From: Neisseriaceae bacterium
GTDB lineage: Bacteria; Pseudomonadota; Gammaproteobacteria; Burkholderiales; Neisseriaceae
Reading direction: 5' to 3'
NCBI GenBank assembly: GCA_017991555.1
Contig: JAGOQM010000001.1
Coordinates: 397,434 to 461,433 of the forward strand
Length of the DNA: 64,000 nucleotides
Part shown: piece after piece, positions 40,324 to 49,674 of the stretch
Numbering within the stretch: the first letter of the stretch is position 1
Layout: each line of letters opens with the position of its first letter
Notes under the pieces: generated by a model
The model's input: the letters and a program-made list of their open reading frames with translations, nothing else
Databases searched by the model: none
What the model was told of the DNA's origin: nothing
Translations under genes and position numbers: made by a program

Positions 40324-41033
40324 TCTGGCTGCGTCGCTTGTCGATACAAACAAGCGCCCCCTACGGCCTTGTCTAAGGCTTGTACATAGGCTTCATGGGC
40401 CGCCAACTCTTCGGCATTGGCCATGATCACATTCAAGTGACTGGGCCGCGCAATCGGCTTCGCCTGACCATCCTGGTTCTGGCTTGATTCTTGCTCGCCC
40501 ATGTCGAGGCCATACTGGCCTCGAGTCATGCCAATGTACACCCCGGCCAAAAGCTCGCAGTCAATTAAGGCGCCGTGTAAGGTACGGTTGCTGCGGTCGA
40601 CTTCAAAACGGTCACACAATGCGTCCAGGGTGGCTTTTTTACCTGGGAACATGGTTTTGGCCATCTTCAAGGTATCAATAACGTTGTGGGTAAAGTCTGC
40701 CACCATTGGCAGGCCCACGCGGGCAAACTCGCTGTTTAAGAACCCCACGTCAAACGGGGCATTATGAATAATAAGCTCACTGCCGGCCAAAAAGTCGATG
40801 ATTTGTTGCCCAACGGCTTTAAACACAGGCTTGTCCGCCACATCCTTAGCGTAAATGCCATGAATGTTCGAGGCTTCTGCTGGGATGTCGCGCTCTGGAT
40901 TCACATACAGATGCAAATAACGGCCAGTCAGCTGGCGATCGATCATTTCGACCCCTGCAAACTCTACCAGTCGGTCGCCGTTTCGGGCGCTTAAACCGGT
41001 GGTCTCCGTATCCAAAATTATTTGTCGCGTCAT
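40320..41033 (-). CDS. dnaQ: DNA polymerase III epsilon subunit (proofreading exonuclease)
   Basis: DnaQ is the 3'-5' exonuclease that proofreads for the replicative polymerase. The 237-residue protein has ExoI DTETTGL, a conserved ExoII region (NAPFDVGFLNSEF), and HGALIDCELLA (ExoIII with His and Asp). The C-terminal part, after about residue 180, would bind the alpha subunit. It is the first of three overlapping genes dnaQ-ispD-ispF, an uncommon mix of replication and isoprenoid functions. Confidence 0.93.
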   Translation of the reverse strand: MTRQIILDTETTGLSARNGDRLVEFAGVEMIDRQLTGRYLHLYVNPERDIPAEASNIHGIYAKDVADKPVFKAVGQQIIDFLAGSELIIHNAPFDVGFLNSEFARVGLPMVADFTHNVIDTLKMAKTMFPGKKATLDALCDRFEVDRSNRTLHGALIDCELLAGVYIGMTRGQYGLDMGEQESSQNQDGQAKPIARPSHLNVIMANAEELAAHEAYVQALDKAVGGACLYRQATQPE

Positions 41034-41228
41034 GGTGCTTGTCCGTCCTAGATTAATTCAGCCTAAATGATACTTGAGCGGGGGCTTTCTGAACACCTTT
41101 AAAGCCACTTCTTAAAGGCTTTCGCCTGAATATTTAAGCCTGCCCACTTGCCAGACAAAACAATAACGCTTAATGTTAGAGCATCACCGTTTTGTCATCA
41201 TCATAACCGTCTAAAGGAGACCCTAAAT

Positions 41229-41684
41229 ATGACTCAAAAAATCAGCTTCACCCTGCCCGCGACCGACAACGTTCAGTTCAACAGCGACGAGCACCTTCCT
41301 TTAGTGGTTTATTTCTACCCCAAAGACAGCACCCCTGGCTGCACCACCGAAGCCAACGATTTCAAAGACCATCTGGCTGAGTTTGAAGCGCTCGGCTACA
41401 CCGTCGTGGGCATTTCTCGCGACAGCATTAAGTCACACGAAAACTTCAAGGCCAAACAAGGCCTGAACTTTGCCCTGCTGTCCGACGCAGAAGAGACCGT
41501 TTGCACTCAGTTTGATGTCATTAAAATGAAAAACATGTATGGTAAACAAGTCATGGGCATTGAAAGATCCACCTTTATTCTTAATCCAGAAGGAGAAATC
41601 AGTAAAGAATGGCGTAAAGTACGCGTTCCTGACCATGTCGCAGAAGTCTTGGCCTACCTAAAAGAGGCAGCCAAGCAAGCATAA
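41229..41684 (+). CDS. bcp: Peroxiredoxin of the BCP/PrxQ family
   Basis: This 151-residue thiol peroxidase reduces hydroperoxides. The peroxidatic cysteine is Cys38 in YPKDSTPGCTTEAND. The second cysteine of the E. coli-type CxxxxC pair is replaced by Asn43, so this is the 1-Cys-like or atypical variant, with another Cys in EETVCTQFD. I start at the ATG at 41229, which has AAAGGAG just upstream; an in-frame ATG at 41148 lies in the leader. The next gene encodes PhoH, about 70 bases on. Confidence 0.93.
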   Translation: MTQKISFTLPATDNVQFNSDEHLPLVVYFYPKDSTPGCTTEANDFKDHLAEFEALGYTVVGISRDSIKSHENFKAKQGLNFALLSDAEETVCTQFDVIKMKNMYGKQVMGIERSTFILNPEGEISKEWRKVRVPDHVAEVLAYLKEAAKQA

Positions 41685-41751
41685 GCCTTATCCTGCATTA
41701 ACCGTTGTGGCTGCTGTTTTCGATTATTCACTCAAAGTAAGGATATTCATA

Positions 41752-43161
41752 ATGGTCAACTCCCCTCGTAATACTGCAAAAAGACGCCTGTTCGTCCTCG
41801 ACACCAACGTGTTGTTGCACGACCCCAATAGCCTCTTTCGTTTTGAAGAGCACGATGTCTACATCCCCATGACCACCTTAGAGGAAATGGACGCCCATAA
41901 AAAAGGCCTCAGTGAAGTAGCTCGTAATGCCCGCCAAGCCAGCCGTATCCTCGACGACCTCATCAGCAGCAACAACGATGCCATCACTGATGGCATCCCC
42001 CTCAACGGCACAGGCCATAAAGAAGCCACCGGCAAGCTCATTCTCCAAACCTCCATCGAAACAGAACCCCTGCCGGACAGCCTGCCGCTGACTCAGGGCG
42101 ACAACAAAATCCTCAGCGTCATGCTGTCTTTAGAAAAAAAGGTCAAAAATACCTACATTGCGCTGGTCTCTAAAGACATCAACATGCGCATTAAGGCCAA
42201 AGCATTAGGCTTGGCCGCAGAAGACTACCGTAACGACAAGATCATTGACGACAGCGACATGCTGTACACCGGCCACCGTGAATTAGACAACCGCTTTTGG
42301 CTGCGCAACGGCGCCGATCTTAGTTCGTGGCAAGAAAACGGCACCGTGTATTACAAAGTGAAAGGTCAAGACGTACGCGACTTTACCATCAATGAACTCC
42401 TTTGGAGCGATGAAGGTGAATCGCCCTTCTTCGTCCAGGTCATCGACATTCAGGACGACGTGGCCACGCTCCAAACCATTAAAGACTACAGCTCAAATAA
42501 GCATTCGGTGTGGGGCATTAATGCCCGCAACACGGAACAAAACTACGCGCTTAACCTATTAATGAACCCCAACCTCGACCTAGTGACCATTCTTGGCCAG
42601 GCCGGTACCGGCAAAACGCTGCTGACCCTAGCGGCGGCATTGAGCCTGACCTTCGACTACAAGCAGTACGATGAAATCATTGTGACCCGCGCCACCATCC
42701 CCGTTGGCGACGACATTGGCTTTTTGCCAGGCACCGAAGAAGAGAAAATGAACCCGTGGATGGGGGGCCTAGAGGACAACCTAGAAGTCTTAGGCAAAAG
42801 CGAAGACGACACTGGCGATTGGGCCAAGGCCGCCACCCAAGACATGATGCGCACACGCATCAAGATTAAGTCGATGAACTTCATGCGCGGCCGCACCTTT
42901 CACAACAAGTTTGTGATCATTGATGAAGCGCAAAACCTAACCCAAAAGCAAATGAAAACCTTGATTACCCGCGCCGGCGCCGGCACCAAGGTGGTGTGCA
43001 TGGGCAACCTGGCGCAAATTGACTCACCCTACCTAACTGAAGGCAGCAACGGCCTCACCTATGCGGTGGACCGCTTCAAGGGTTGGGCCCATTCTGGCCA
43101 CATCACCCTACGCCGCGGCGAACGCTCACGCCTAGCCGACCACGCGATTGAAATCCTTTAA
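41752..43161 (+). CDS. PIN domain-PhoH fusion protein
   Basis: This 469-residue protein has two domains. Residues about 1-150 form a PIN nuclease domain, with FVLDTNVLLHDP, then TLEEMDAHKKG. Residues about 240-469 form a PhoH ATPase, with the P-loop GQAGTGKTLLTLAA and Walker B FVIIDEAQNLT. The fusion is called PhoH2 or PhoH-like (YlaK type) and has been linked to RNA helicase/nuclease activity. I start at the ATG at 41752, with GTAAGGA 8 bases or so upstream. An accompanying antitoxin gene was not seen. Confidence 0.92.
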   Translation: MVNSPRNTAKRRLFVLDTNVLLHDPNSLFRFEEHDVYIPMTTLEEMDAHKKGLSEVARNARQASRILDDLISSNNDAITDGIPLNGTGHKEATGKLILQTSIETEPLPDSLPLTQGDNKILSVMLSLEKKVKNTYIALVSKDINMRIKAKALGLAAEDYRNDKIIDDSDMLYTGHRELDNRFWLRNGADLSSWQENGTVYYKVKGQDVRDFTINELLWSDEGESPFFVQVIDIQDDVATLQTIKDYSSNKHSVWGINARNTEQNYALNLLMNPNLDLVTILGQAGTGKTLLTLAAALSLTFDYKQYDEIIVTRATIPVGDDIGFLPGTEEEKMNPWMGGLEDNLEVLGKSEDDTGDWAKAATQDMMRTRIKIKSMNFMRGRTFHNKFVIIDEAQNLTQKQMKTLITRAGAGTKVVCMGNLAQIDSPYLTEGSNGLTYAVDRFKGWAHSGHITLRRGERSRLADHAIEIL

Positions 43162-43166
43162 TCCCC

Positions 43167-43199
43167 AACCCCATGTTGGCACGCCAACATGGGGTTTTT
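43167..43199 (+). terminator. Rho-independent terminator after the PIN-PhoH gene
   Basis: A perfect 13-bp stem AACCCCATGTTGG (43167-43179) with CCAACATGGGGTT (43184-43196) is followed by a T-run. Confidence 0.92.
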
Positions 43200-43338
43200 A
43201 AGGTTGCATTTGTGGGTCAAAACAGGCAAACTTTGGGCGCTGACTTAGCAACACAGCCTTAAACTGTCGGCTGTGGGTCAATTAAAGATGGACAGTAACC
43301 GCATGTGCTTCATGCGTCGCCTTCTCGGAGAAAAAAGC

Positions 43339-44304
43339 ATGTCAGAAATCATTGGCGACGGTGCCATTAGCCGCACCTCACTGTATGGCTCTTCTATTGA
43401 AAATACCTACTCAGGTGTTTTGTCTTTCATGCGTCGTAATTACAGCAAAGATTTAAGCGGTAGCGACATTGTGGTGTCTGGTGTGCCCCTAGATTTAGCC
43501 ACCACCTTTCGCCCTGGCGCCCGCCAAGGCCCAGCCGCCATTCGCGCCGCCAGCGTGCAGCTGGCCGAACTGAAGCCCTTTCCTTGGGGCTTTGACCCTT
43601 TTGATGACCTGGCCGTGATTGATTATGGTGACTGCTGGTTTGACGCCCACAACCCGTTGACCATTAAAGACAGCATCATCAATCATGCCCGTCACATTTT
43701 AAACAACAGCGACGCCAAAATGCTGACGTTTGGGGGCGACCACTATGTCACCTACCCACTGTTGATTGCGCACGCCGAAAAATACGGTAAGCCCTTGTCG
43801 TTATTGCACTTTGACGCGCACTGCGACACCTGGCCTGACGACAACCCAGATTCACTTAACCACGGGACTATGTTCTACAAAGCCGTCAAGGATGGCCTCA
43901 TCGACCCGACCACGTCGGCACAGGTGGGTATTCGAACTTGGAACGACGATTTCATGAACATGAACATGCTGTTCGCCCCTTGGGTTCATGAAAACGGCGT
44001 CAAAGAAACCATCAGCCGCATTAAGGACATCATTGGCAATAACCCAGTGTACCTGACCTTTGACATTGACTGCCTCGATCCTGCCTTTGCCCCCGGCACC
44101 GGCACGCCCGTACCCGGCGGCTTAACCACGGCTCAGGCCCTAAGCATTTTACGCGGCTTGGAGTCCTTAAACATTGTGGGCATGGACGTGGTGGAAGTGG
44201 CCCCTAGTTACGACCAAAGCGAAATCACCGCCTTAGCCGCCGCCCACATTGCCGCGGACATGCTGTGCTTGATGCGCAACAAAAAGGTCAACGGCACGTT
44301 TTAA
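43339..44304 (+). CDS. speB: Agmatinase/ureohydrolase family protein
   Basis: The 321-residue protein has the manganese-cluster motifs of ureohydrolases: GGDHYVTYP, HFDAHCDTW and DIDCLDPAFAPG. Overall length and spacing resemble agmatinase (agmatine to putrescine plus urea), but related guanidino hydrolases have the same core, so the substrate is likely rather than proven. I start at the ATG at 43339, 8 bases after GGAG; in-frame codons upstream to 43273 are not supported. It is followed by an FAH-family gene. Confidence 0.87.
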   Translation: MSEIIGDGAISRTSLYGSSIENTYSGVLSFMRRNYSKDLSGSDIVVSGVPLDLATTFRPGARQGPAAIRAASVQLAELKPFPWGFDPFDDLAVIDYGDCWFDAHNPLTIKDSIINHARHILNNSDAKMLTFGGDHYVTYPLLIAHAEKYGKPLSLLHFDAHCDTWPDDNPDSLNHGTMFYKAVKDGLIDPTTSAQVGIRTWNDDFMNMNMLFAPWVHENGVKETISRIKDIIGNNPVYLTFDIDCLDPAFAPGTGTPVPGGLTTAQALSILRGLESLNIVGMDVVEVAPSYDQSEITALAAAHIAADMLCLMRNKKVNGTF

Positions 44305-44389
44305 GCCTTAATCGACCCCATCACGGCTTGGGCCTCGACGCCCAAGCCGCTTTATCATCATAAAATCAACAAAACACGAGGAAAACAAC

Positions 44390-45043
44390 ATGGCTTCCGT
44401 CTCACTGAATGGTTTAGACACCCCCATTAGCAATATTTTCTGCATCGGCCGCAACTACGTGGCCCATGCCAAAGAGCTTAACAACGACGTCCCGACCGAG
44501 CCCATGGTGTTTTTAAAACCGACCTCTTCACTCTTACACCCCAGCAACCCGGTGATTTTACCGAGCTATTCGCAAAGCGTGCATTACGAGTGTGAGCTGG
44601 TGGTTTTGATTAAGGAAGACGCCCACAACGTCAGCGAAGCCGACGCCCTCGACTATGTGGCAGGCTATGGCATTGGCCTAGACCTAACCGCCCGTGATCT
44701 GCAAGATAAAGCCAAAAGCCAAGGCCACCCTTGGACACAGTGCAAAGGGTTTAGGGGTGCCGCTTGTATTTCTCACTTTGTTTCCACCCAAATTGTGGAC
44801 GACCCTAGCGGCCTCACCTTTGATTTAAAAATCAACGGCCAAACTCGCCAAAGCGGCAACACCGACCTGATGATTTTCTCGGTCCAAAAAATCATCAGCC
44901 ATTTGTCTCGCTACTACGGCCTCACTAAGGGCGACCTAATCTACACCGGCACGCCAGCTGGCGTGGGTGAAGTGCATCCTGGCGACGTGCTGAGTTTGGA
45001 TTTACATGGCCACATTCAGGCTGACTTTAAAGTGGCAGCTTAG
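44390..45043 (+). CDS. Fumarylacetoacetate hydrolase family protein
   Basis: The 217-residue protein has the FAH fold. It opens near CIGRNYVAHAKEL, has the metal-ligand region VHYECELVV, the mid-domain GIGLDLTARDLQ, and ends with LIYTGTPAGVGEV and a GDV-type tail. The family hydrolyses or decarboxylates diketo acids (including acylpyruvates and oxaloacetate). Its substrate cannot be named from sequence. It stands between speB and a strong terminator. Confidence 0.9.
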   Translation: MASVSLNGLDTPISNIFCIGRNYVAHAKELNNDVPTEPMVFLKPTSSLLHPSNPVILPSYSQSVHYECELVVLIKEDAHNVSEADALDYVAGYGIGLDLTARDLQDKAKSQGHPWTQCKGFRGAACISHFVSTQIVDDPSGLTFDLKINGQTRQSGNTDLMIFSVQKIISHLSRYYGLTKGDLIYTGTPAGVGEVHPGDVLSLDLHGHIQADFKVAA

Positions 45044-45054
45044 GCATACTGCAC

Positions 45055-45111
45055 GGCCCAAGCCCAAGAAAGCGGCCCAATGGCATCTTTCTTGGGCTTG
45101 GGCCATTTTTT
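45055..45111 (+). terminator. Rho-independent terminator after the FAH-family gene
   Basis: A perfect 18-bp stem (45055-45072 with 45087-45104, arms GGCCCAAGCCCAAGAAAG) is followed by ATTTTTTAG. It faces the end of the leftward fimbrial operon. Confidence 0.93.
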
Positions 45112-45122
45112 AGCCATCCTGT

Positions 45123-46265
45123 TTATTGATAAGAGAACGTAATCTGAGCCATGCCCTTAATGGTGCCAGGGATGATCTTCGCCCCCTCTTTCGCCACATA
45201 ATCCACTAAAAAACGTTCGGTGACTTGCTGACGAGCCGCGGTGACGCCCTCAGGACCAAATCGAAACTGATAGTTGCGACTAGGATCAAGCATCAAAGCA
45301 TCGCTGGTGGCAGGCCCCAACTTGAGGTATTTAGCTTCACCCGCCTTTTTTATTTTAAAAGCCACACCAGAATCTTGTTCACCCTGAGCCGTTTGTACAT
45401 AGGTATTAAGGAACTCTTTTTCGACCGGGTCTTTTAAATCTGTTAGAACCGCATGAACTTTAATCCCAGCCTCACAGGTTAAGCTAACCACATCATTTCG
45501 AGTCGCCTTACCACTGATGACACGCGCCCGCTCTAAATCATTTTTAGAGACTTCTTTTAAATCTATATTAATCTGACTATTATTCACGCGACAGGTTTTT
45601 AGTGCGCCGACTTCCACACTGATCTGAATCTCCACCGGCACCGATGTTGACAAGACCTCCCTTACGGAACCGAACCAACCCATTTCTAGAGCCCTTACTT
45701 CAAAAAATGCCCCACGTAGGGTAATGACTTTACGGTCGCCTGGCTTCATGTTACCGCCACCATATTTCACCAAACCCGTAATACGAAGACTCAAACCTAA
45801 ATCCGACATCGTGCCATAGCTGAGGCCCTCATGGTTTTTATCACTCTGGCCTTGAAAAGGATAGGTTTGATAAGCACGACCACTGCCATTTTGCACCAGC
45901 TTCGTCCAGCCACGGCCATTTTTAGGGTCGGTAAATTCAACTTTAACCCCAAAGCCTTCACCGGTATCAATGTATTCACCGTTAGTGCGTAGGCTGCCAA
46001 TATTCAATTGACCATTCATATAAGTGGAGGTAAATTTACCATTACAGCGTTTGCCAACGTACACAATACTAGGCACATCAGGAAAGCGAAACACCGCATT
46101 TTCAAACGTGGTGTTAACCGCATCTCTAGGCCCATCTACTTTAAAGACGAGGGCCGGATCACGTAAGACCGGCACGTCCTTACGACAAAGTTCTAAGGCA
46201 TAAGCCTGCGTCGACAATAAGCCACCGACACCCACCCCCAACAGCCGCAACCAATATTTGTTCAT
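45123..46265 (-). CDS. Fimbrial tip adhesin (two-domain, chaperone-usher pathway)
   Basis: The 380-residue exported protein ends the chaperone-usher operon. A signal peptide with cleavage after AYA (near residue 23) is followed by a large N-terminal domain (about residues 25-230) with Cys-containing ELCRKD and VGKRCNG. A C-terminal pilin-like domain, with KTCRVNNSQINIDL and SLTCEAG, ends in GMAQITFSYQ. That end matches the strand pilins donate to the chaperone and usher. The layout resembles a FimH-type adhesin, but the receptor is unknown. I chose the ATG at 46265, 7 bases after the usher stop; an in-frame ATG at 46319 overlaps the usher. Confidence 0.85.
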   Translation of the reverse strand: MNKYWLRLLGVGVGGLLSTQAYALELCRKDVPVLRDPALVFKVDGPRDAVNTTFENAVFRFPDVPSIVYVGKRCNGKFTSTYMNGQLNIGSLRTNGEYIDTGEGFGVKVEFTDPKNGRGWTKLVQNGSGRAYQTYPFQGQSDKNHEGLSYGTMSDLGLSLRITGLVKYGGGNMKPGDRKVITLRGAFFEVRALEMGWFGSVREVLSTSVPVEIQISVEVGALKTCRVNNSQINIDLKEVSKNDLERARVISGKATRNDVVSLTCEAGIKVHAVLTDLKDPVEKEFLNTYVQTAQGEQDSGVAFKIKKAGEAKYLKLGPATSDALMLDPSRNYQFRFGPEGVTAARQQVTERFLVDYVAKEGAKIIPGTIKGMAQITFSYQ

Positions 46266-46272
46266 TCTGATG

Positions 46273-48870
46273 TTACTCCATAACTGTTGAAGGCTGACAC
46301 TGTACGTCTTGCTGCTCATAAAAATCAGTGCTTGCTACTTGTTTTAATTGATACGGCACCACGCACTGCTCCGTTGCCTGACCGCCCCACTTAACGACAA
46401 ACTGGCCTTGCTCAGCCAGCCCTTTCAAAAACACGCGCCCCCCTTGGGCCACAAAGCCAATATTGCCGCCTTGAGAATCCAACACATCCGCCCCCATTGG
46501 CATGGCCTTACCCGACTGATCCTTAACGGAAAAAAACACGGCTCGACCACTGTCTGTTTCAAACTCAACCACTGAGACCGTGTTTGCCCTAGGCACAATC
46601 TGCTTAGCGGTTTGCTTAAGGGTTACATCAAACGAGGTATTTTCAGGATTAAGGCTAATCTCATTCATTTCATATGGGGTTAAGTAAGGCACTACGGCCA
46701 CGCCAAAACGGTTCAATTTTGTGCCCGTTGCATTACGCACGCCAGCACCCTCAGCCCCTTTAGCACGAATCACTGCAAAAGACTCGCCCACGTTTTCAGA
46801 CAGAGACACACCATAACGATGCAAGACCACGGCCCCCGACGCCGCCAATGATGCTTGACGACTATTTTTATCATAGCTGGCAGAAGCCGAAAGGGTCCCC
46901 TGTCCCGTACGGTAATCAGTCCCCATGGTCGTGTTGTTGATGCCAGAGCCGCGGTTGAAGCCAAGATTGTACTGCCAGTTATTGGCTTCATCTAAGCTAC
47001 CAGACAGGCCCAACTGAGTGTAGCCGTCCGCATGACTACTGCGATTATGGCTCACATGGACGTATTGTGGCCGCGTCACCACCTCGAACGGCAACGACAT
47101 CGTCAACATAAGCCGATTTTCACTGCGGCCGCTCTGGGCATTGTCTATTTTTTGAAACGATACATTATAATTCAATCGTTTAAAATGATTGCTGTAGCCC
47201 AGCTGCAGCTCTTTATTACGACCACTTTGATGCCAATAATCATGTACGCTGCCACTTAAGTAAAAAGAGCCATAATCTTCACCCATATTTTGACTCATTG
47301 ATAACTGCAGCTGATGCTTCTTTTTACCGTGATTAAAGGGCGTGCCCAGTGCCCCATGCTCTTTGGCACTTAAATAGCTGTCTAAATTATGAAACCCTGT
47401 TTCAGCATAACGATAACCCGTTAAATAAACGTCTGTACCCGTGCGTTGAATGAATTTATTGTAATTAAGCTTAACCACTTCACCCCGCTCATGCTGACCA
47501 TCGGTCATTTTGGCTCGGGTTTGAGTCACATCGAGCCCAAAGGCGCCTACCGGCGTGTTCACCGCCCCACCAATCATTAAGGCATGAAAGTCAGGGTAAG
47601 CCTGAGCCGCCGCATTGGCCGTTAGATAGTTATTCACTCCATATTGAATACTGCCCTGCCACAGCATGTCTTTACCCACGTCACCATCGCGATGGACGCG
47701 GCCTGTAGACAGGCTGTAATAAGAGAAGCCTGGGCGAATCATTTGGGCAACGCTAGAAAAAGGCACGATGTAGGTCAGCTCGCGACCATCAGACTCTGTC
47801 ACGGTGACTTTCAGGTCGCCACCATACCCTAATGGGTAAAGATCGCGAATAGCAAACTCTCCTGGCGGCACCGTACTCTCGTAGATCACCCGATCTTGTT
47901 GGCGCACCGTGACTTTAGCATTGGTTAAAGCCACCCCCCTAACCACAGGGGCGTAACCACGCCAACGTGCAGGCAGCATGCGGTCATCCGTACGCAATTC
48001 CGCACCACGAACTTTTAGGCCATCAAAAAATTGGCCATAACTATAAAAATCGCCAAGCTTCACCTGACTGCGTAAGGCTGCCCATTCAGTTTGCGCATAG
48101 AGGCTGTTGTTTTGGTATTGGCCGCTGTCACGATCTGGCTTGGTATAATAACCGCTGTGACGCAACGCCCAACGACCGATGTGTATCCCAGCCCGAATGC
48201 CCATAGACTGATCATTCCGGCTGGCCTCGCCGTCATTTTTACGCCAATAACTGTTGGCGTTATAGTCGATGTAGGCGGCCACATCGCCTTCATCCCATAG
48301 CTCTGGTGGCACATACTGATCTGGATAATCACTCAGTAAGGCTTGTGGCACATTTAAAGTCAGCTTGAGGGTGGACATTTTAAACGTGTACGACACGCCT
48401 GGCAGCAATTCATTCAGCGGACCACAATAACCCTCGGCCACCTGATCCCAAAGCGACGTCTTTAACACCGATTCATCAAGCTGCATTAAATGCAACAATG
48501 CTTTATCAACACACAAGTCGGTTATGTCTGAATCATCTCTAACCTTAAACCGCACCTGCCTATTTTGACGCCAGCGCTGATTGACAAACACGTCCACCAA
48601 GTAATTACCGGGCGCTATAGAGTCAGCACTGGCAAATTTAGCGATGTCCACCATGGGATACACACTAGACAAACGCAACAGTTGCGCATCAAACCTAGCC
48701 TGCTTAATAGGGGCATTTTGGGCCAGCTGTAAAGGTTTCTCAGCCGTCGCCGTGGTTAACTCTGCCGCCATGAGCATTGAGGGTAGCCATACACCCCCGA
48801 GCAGCACGGAAGCCTGCGCCAACGGTTTCAGTTGCGTCAATGGTTGCCCCTTTGAGCCGCGTCGATGCAT
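46273..48870 (-). CDS. Outer membrane fimbrial usher protein
   Basis: The 865-residue usher is the pore that assembles and exports the fimbria. A signal peptide is at the N-terminus (about residues 1-35). It is followed by the periplasmic NTD, a 24-strand barrel with FYSYGQFFDGLKVRGAEL and the plug segment. C-terminal domains end in VPYQLKQVASTDF. Length matches FimD/PapC ushers (about 830-880). Its start shares a base with the chaperone stop codon (TAATG). Confidence 0.96.
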   Translation of the reverse strand: MHRRGSKGQPLTQLKPLAQASVLLGGVWLPSMLMAAELTTATAEKPLQLAQNAPIKQARFDAQLLRLSSVYPMVDIAKFASADSIAPGNYLVDVFVNQRWRQNRQVRFKVRDDSDITDLCVDKALLHLMQLDESVLKTSLWDQVAEGYCGPLNELLPGVSYTFKMSTLKLTLNVPQALLSDYPDQYVPPELWDEGDVAAYIDYNANSYWRKNDGEASRNDQSMGIRAGIHIGRWALRHSGYYTKPDRDSGQYQNNSLYAQTEWAALRSQVKLGDFYSYGQFFDGLKVRGAELRTDDRMLPARWRGYAPVVRGVALTNAKVTVRQQDRVIYESTVPPGEFAIRDLYPLGYGGDLKVTVTESDGRELTYIVPFSSVAQMIRPGFSYYSLSTGRVHRDGDVGKDMLWQGSIQYGVNNYLTANAAAQAYPDFHALMIGGAVNTPVGAFGLDVTQTRAKMTDGQHERGEVVKLNYNKFIQRTGTDVYLTGYRYAETGFHNLDSYLSAKEHGALGTPFNHGKKKHQLQLSMSQNMGEDYGSFYLSGSVHDYWHQSGRNKELQLGYSNHFKRLNYNVSFQKIDNAQSGRSENRLMLTMSLPFEVVTRPQYVHVSHNRSSHADGYTQLGLSGSLDEANNWQYNLGFNRGSGINNTTMGTDYRTGQGTLSASASYDKNSRQASLAASGAVVLHRYGVSLSENVGESFAVIRAKGAEGAGVRNATGTKLNRFGVAVVPYLTPYEMNEISLNPENTSFDVTLKQTAKQIVPRANTVSVVEFETDSGRAVFFSVKDQSGKAMPMGADVLDSQGGNIGFVAQGGRVFLKGLAEQGQFVVKWGGQATEQCVVPYQLKQVASTDFYEQQDVQCQPSTVME

Positions 48871-49595
48871 TACTTCGCACCCATTTTGGTTTTCACCTCA
48901 ACGCGCGCGCCAAAGTCATTGATGTAGGTGTATTGAATCGTCGTGGCTTGGGTTAAATTAGGCACACGTTCAGCACGAATGACCGGCTGCGCCGTGGTTT
49001 TTGGGGCCACCATTTGGCCATCACCTTCATAAAGCAGCGTACTGCCTTGGAATACCGCCACATGGCTGAGGTTTAAATAAAATGGGGTTGGGTTGTCTAC
49101 CAATAGGGTCGGCTTATGGTCTGCATCCATACCTGAGCGCCACACATAGTCTTGCTCGACATCTTGTGGGCGTTGCTTAATGCTGGCGGGTCGGAAAAAG
49201 AATTTCAACTGGCTGCGAATGGCCATTAATAAATAGTTATCGGCGCCCTCTGGCGAGGGTGGGATTTCTAAAACGTTAAATCGAAACAGACTTTCCCTGT
49301 CTTGCGGCAGCGCCTCTTTGGTGTAAACCACACGCAAACTTTGCCCCTCAGTGGGCTCCATTCGGAACACAGGCGGCATCACAACAAAGGGCACTGATTG
49401 ATTGGCTTTGTTTTTAGATTCATCAAAGTAGTCGATCCAAGATTGCACTAATGCTGGATTGTTGGCGTCATTACGTAACTCAATCCCGATTTCTTTTTTC
49501 TGACCAGGATACACCACTCGGGTACCGGTTATGACGACGCTCGCCATGGCCTGAGTACTCAACAGCAAACCCAATATCAACACCTTGATACGCAT
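48870..49595 (-). CDS. Periplasmic fimbrial chaperone
   Basis: The 241-residue PapD/FimC-like chaperone has a signal peptide (MRIKVLILGLLLSTQAMA), TRVVYPGQKKEIGIELRND (edge strand with the conserved Arg) and the second conserved anchor Lys in FFRPASIK. The two Ig-like domains complement unfinished pilins by donor strand. It overlaps the usher gene by one base. A strong hairpin separates it from the pilin gene. Confidence 0.95.
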   Translation of the reverse strand: MRIKVLILGLLLSTQAMASVVITGTRVVYPGQKKEIGIELRNDANNPALVQSWIDYFDESKNKANQSVPFVVMPPVFRMEPTEGQSLRVVYTKEALPQDRESLFRFNVLEIPPSPEGADNYLLMAIRSQLKFFFRPASIKQRPQDVEQDYVWRSGMDADHKPTLLVDNPTPFYLNLSHVAVFQGSTLLYEGDGQMVAPKTTAQPVIRAERVPNLTQATTIQYTYINDFGARVEVKTKMGAK

Positions 49596-49622
49596 ATTTA
49601 ATCATCCAATCCATCAAAAAAC

Positions 49623-49662
49623 AAAAAAAGAAGACTGGCCTGTCAAACAGACCAACCTTCTT
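49623..49662 (-). terminator. Attenuator-type terminator between pilin and chaperone genes
   Basis: On the minus strand, a 16-bp stem (49662-49647 with 49643-49628; three wobble pairs) has a 3-base loop and is followed by a T-run. It probably stops most transcripts after the pilin so that major subunit exceeds chaperone and usher. Confidence 0.85.
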
Positions 49663-49674
49663 TAAGAATACAAC

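Noticed and set aside
43200..43338. Possible guanidine or other riboswitch before the agmatinase gene
   Set aside because: The leader shows only a short direct repeat TGTGGGTCAA and no motif of known guanidine riboswitches.
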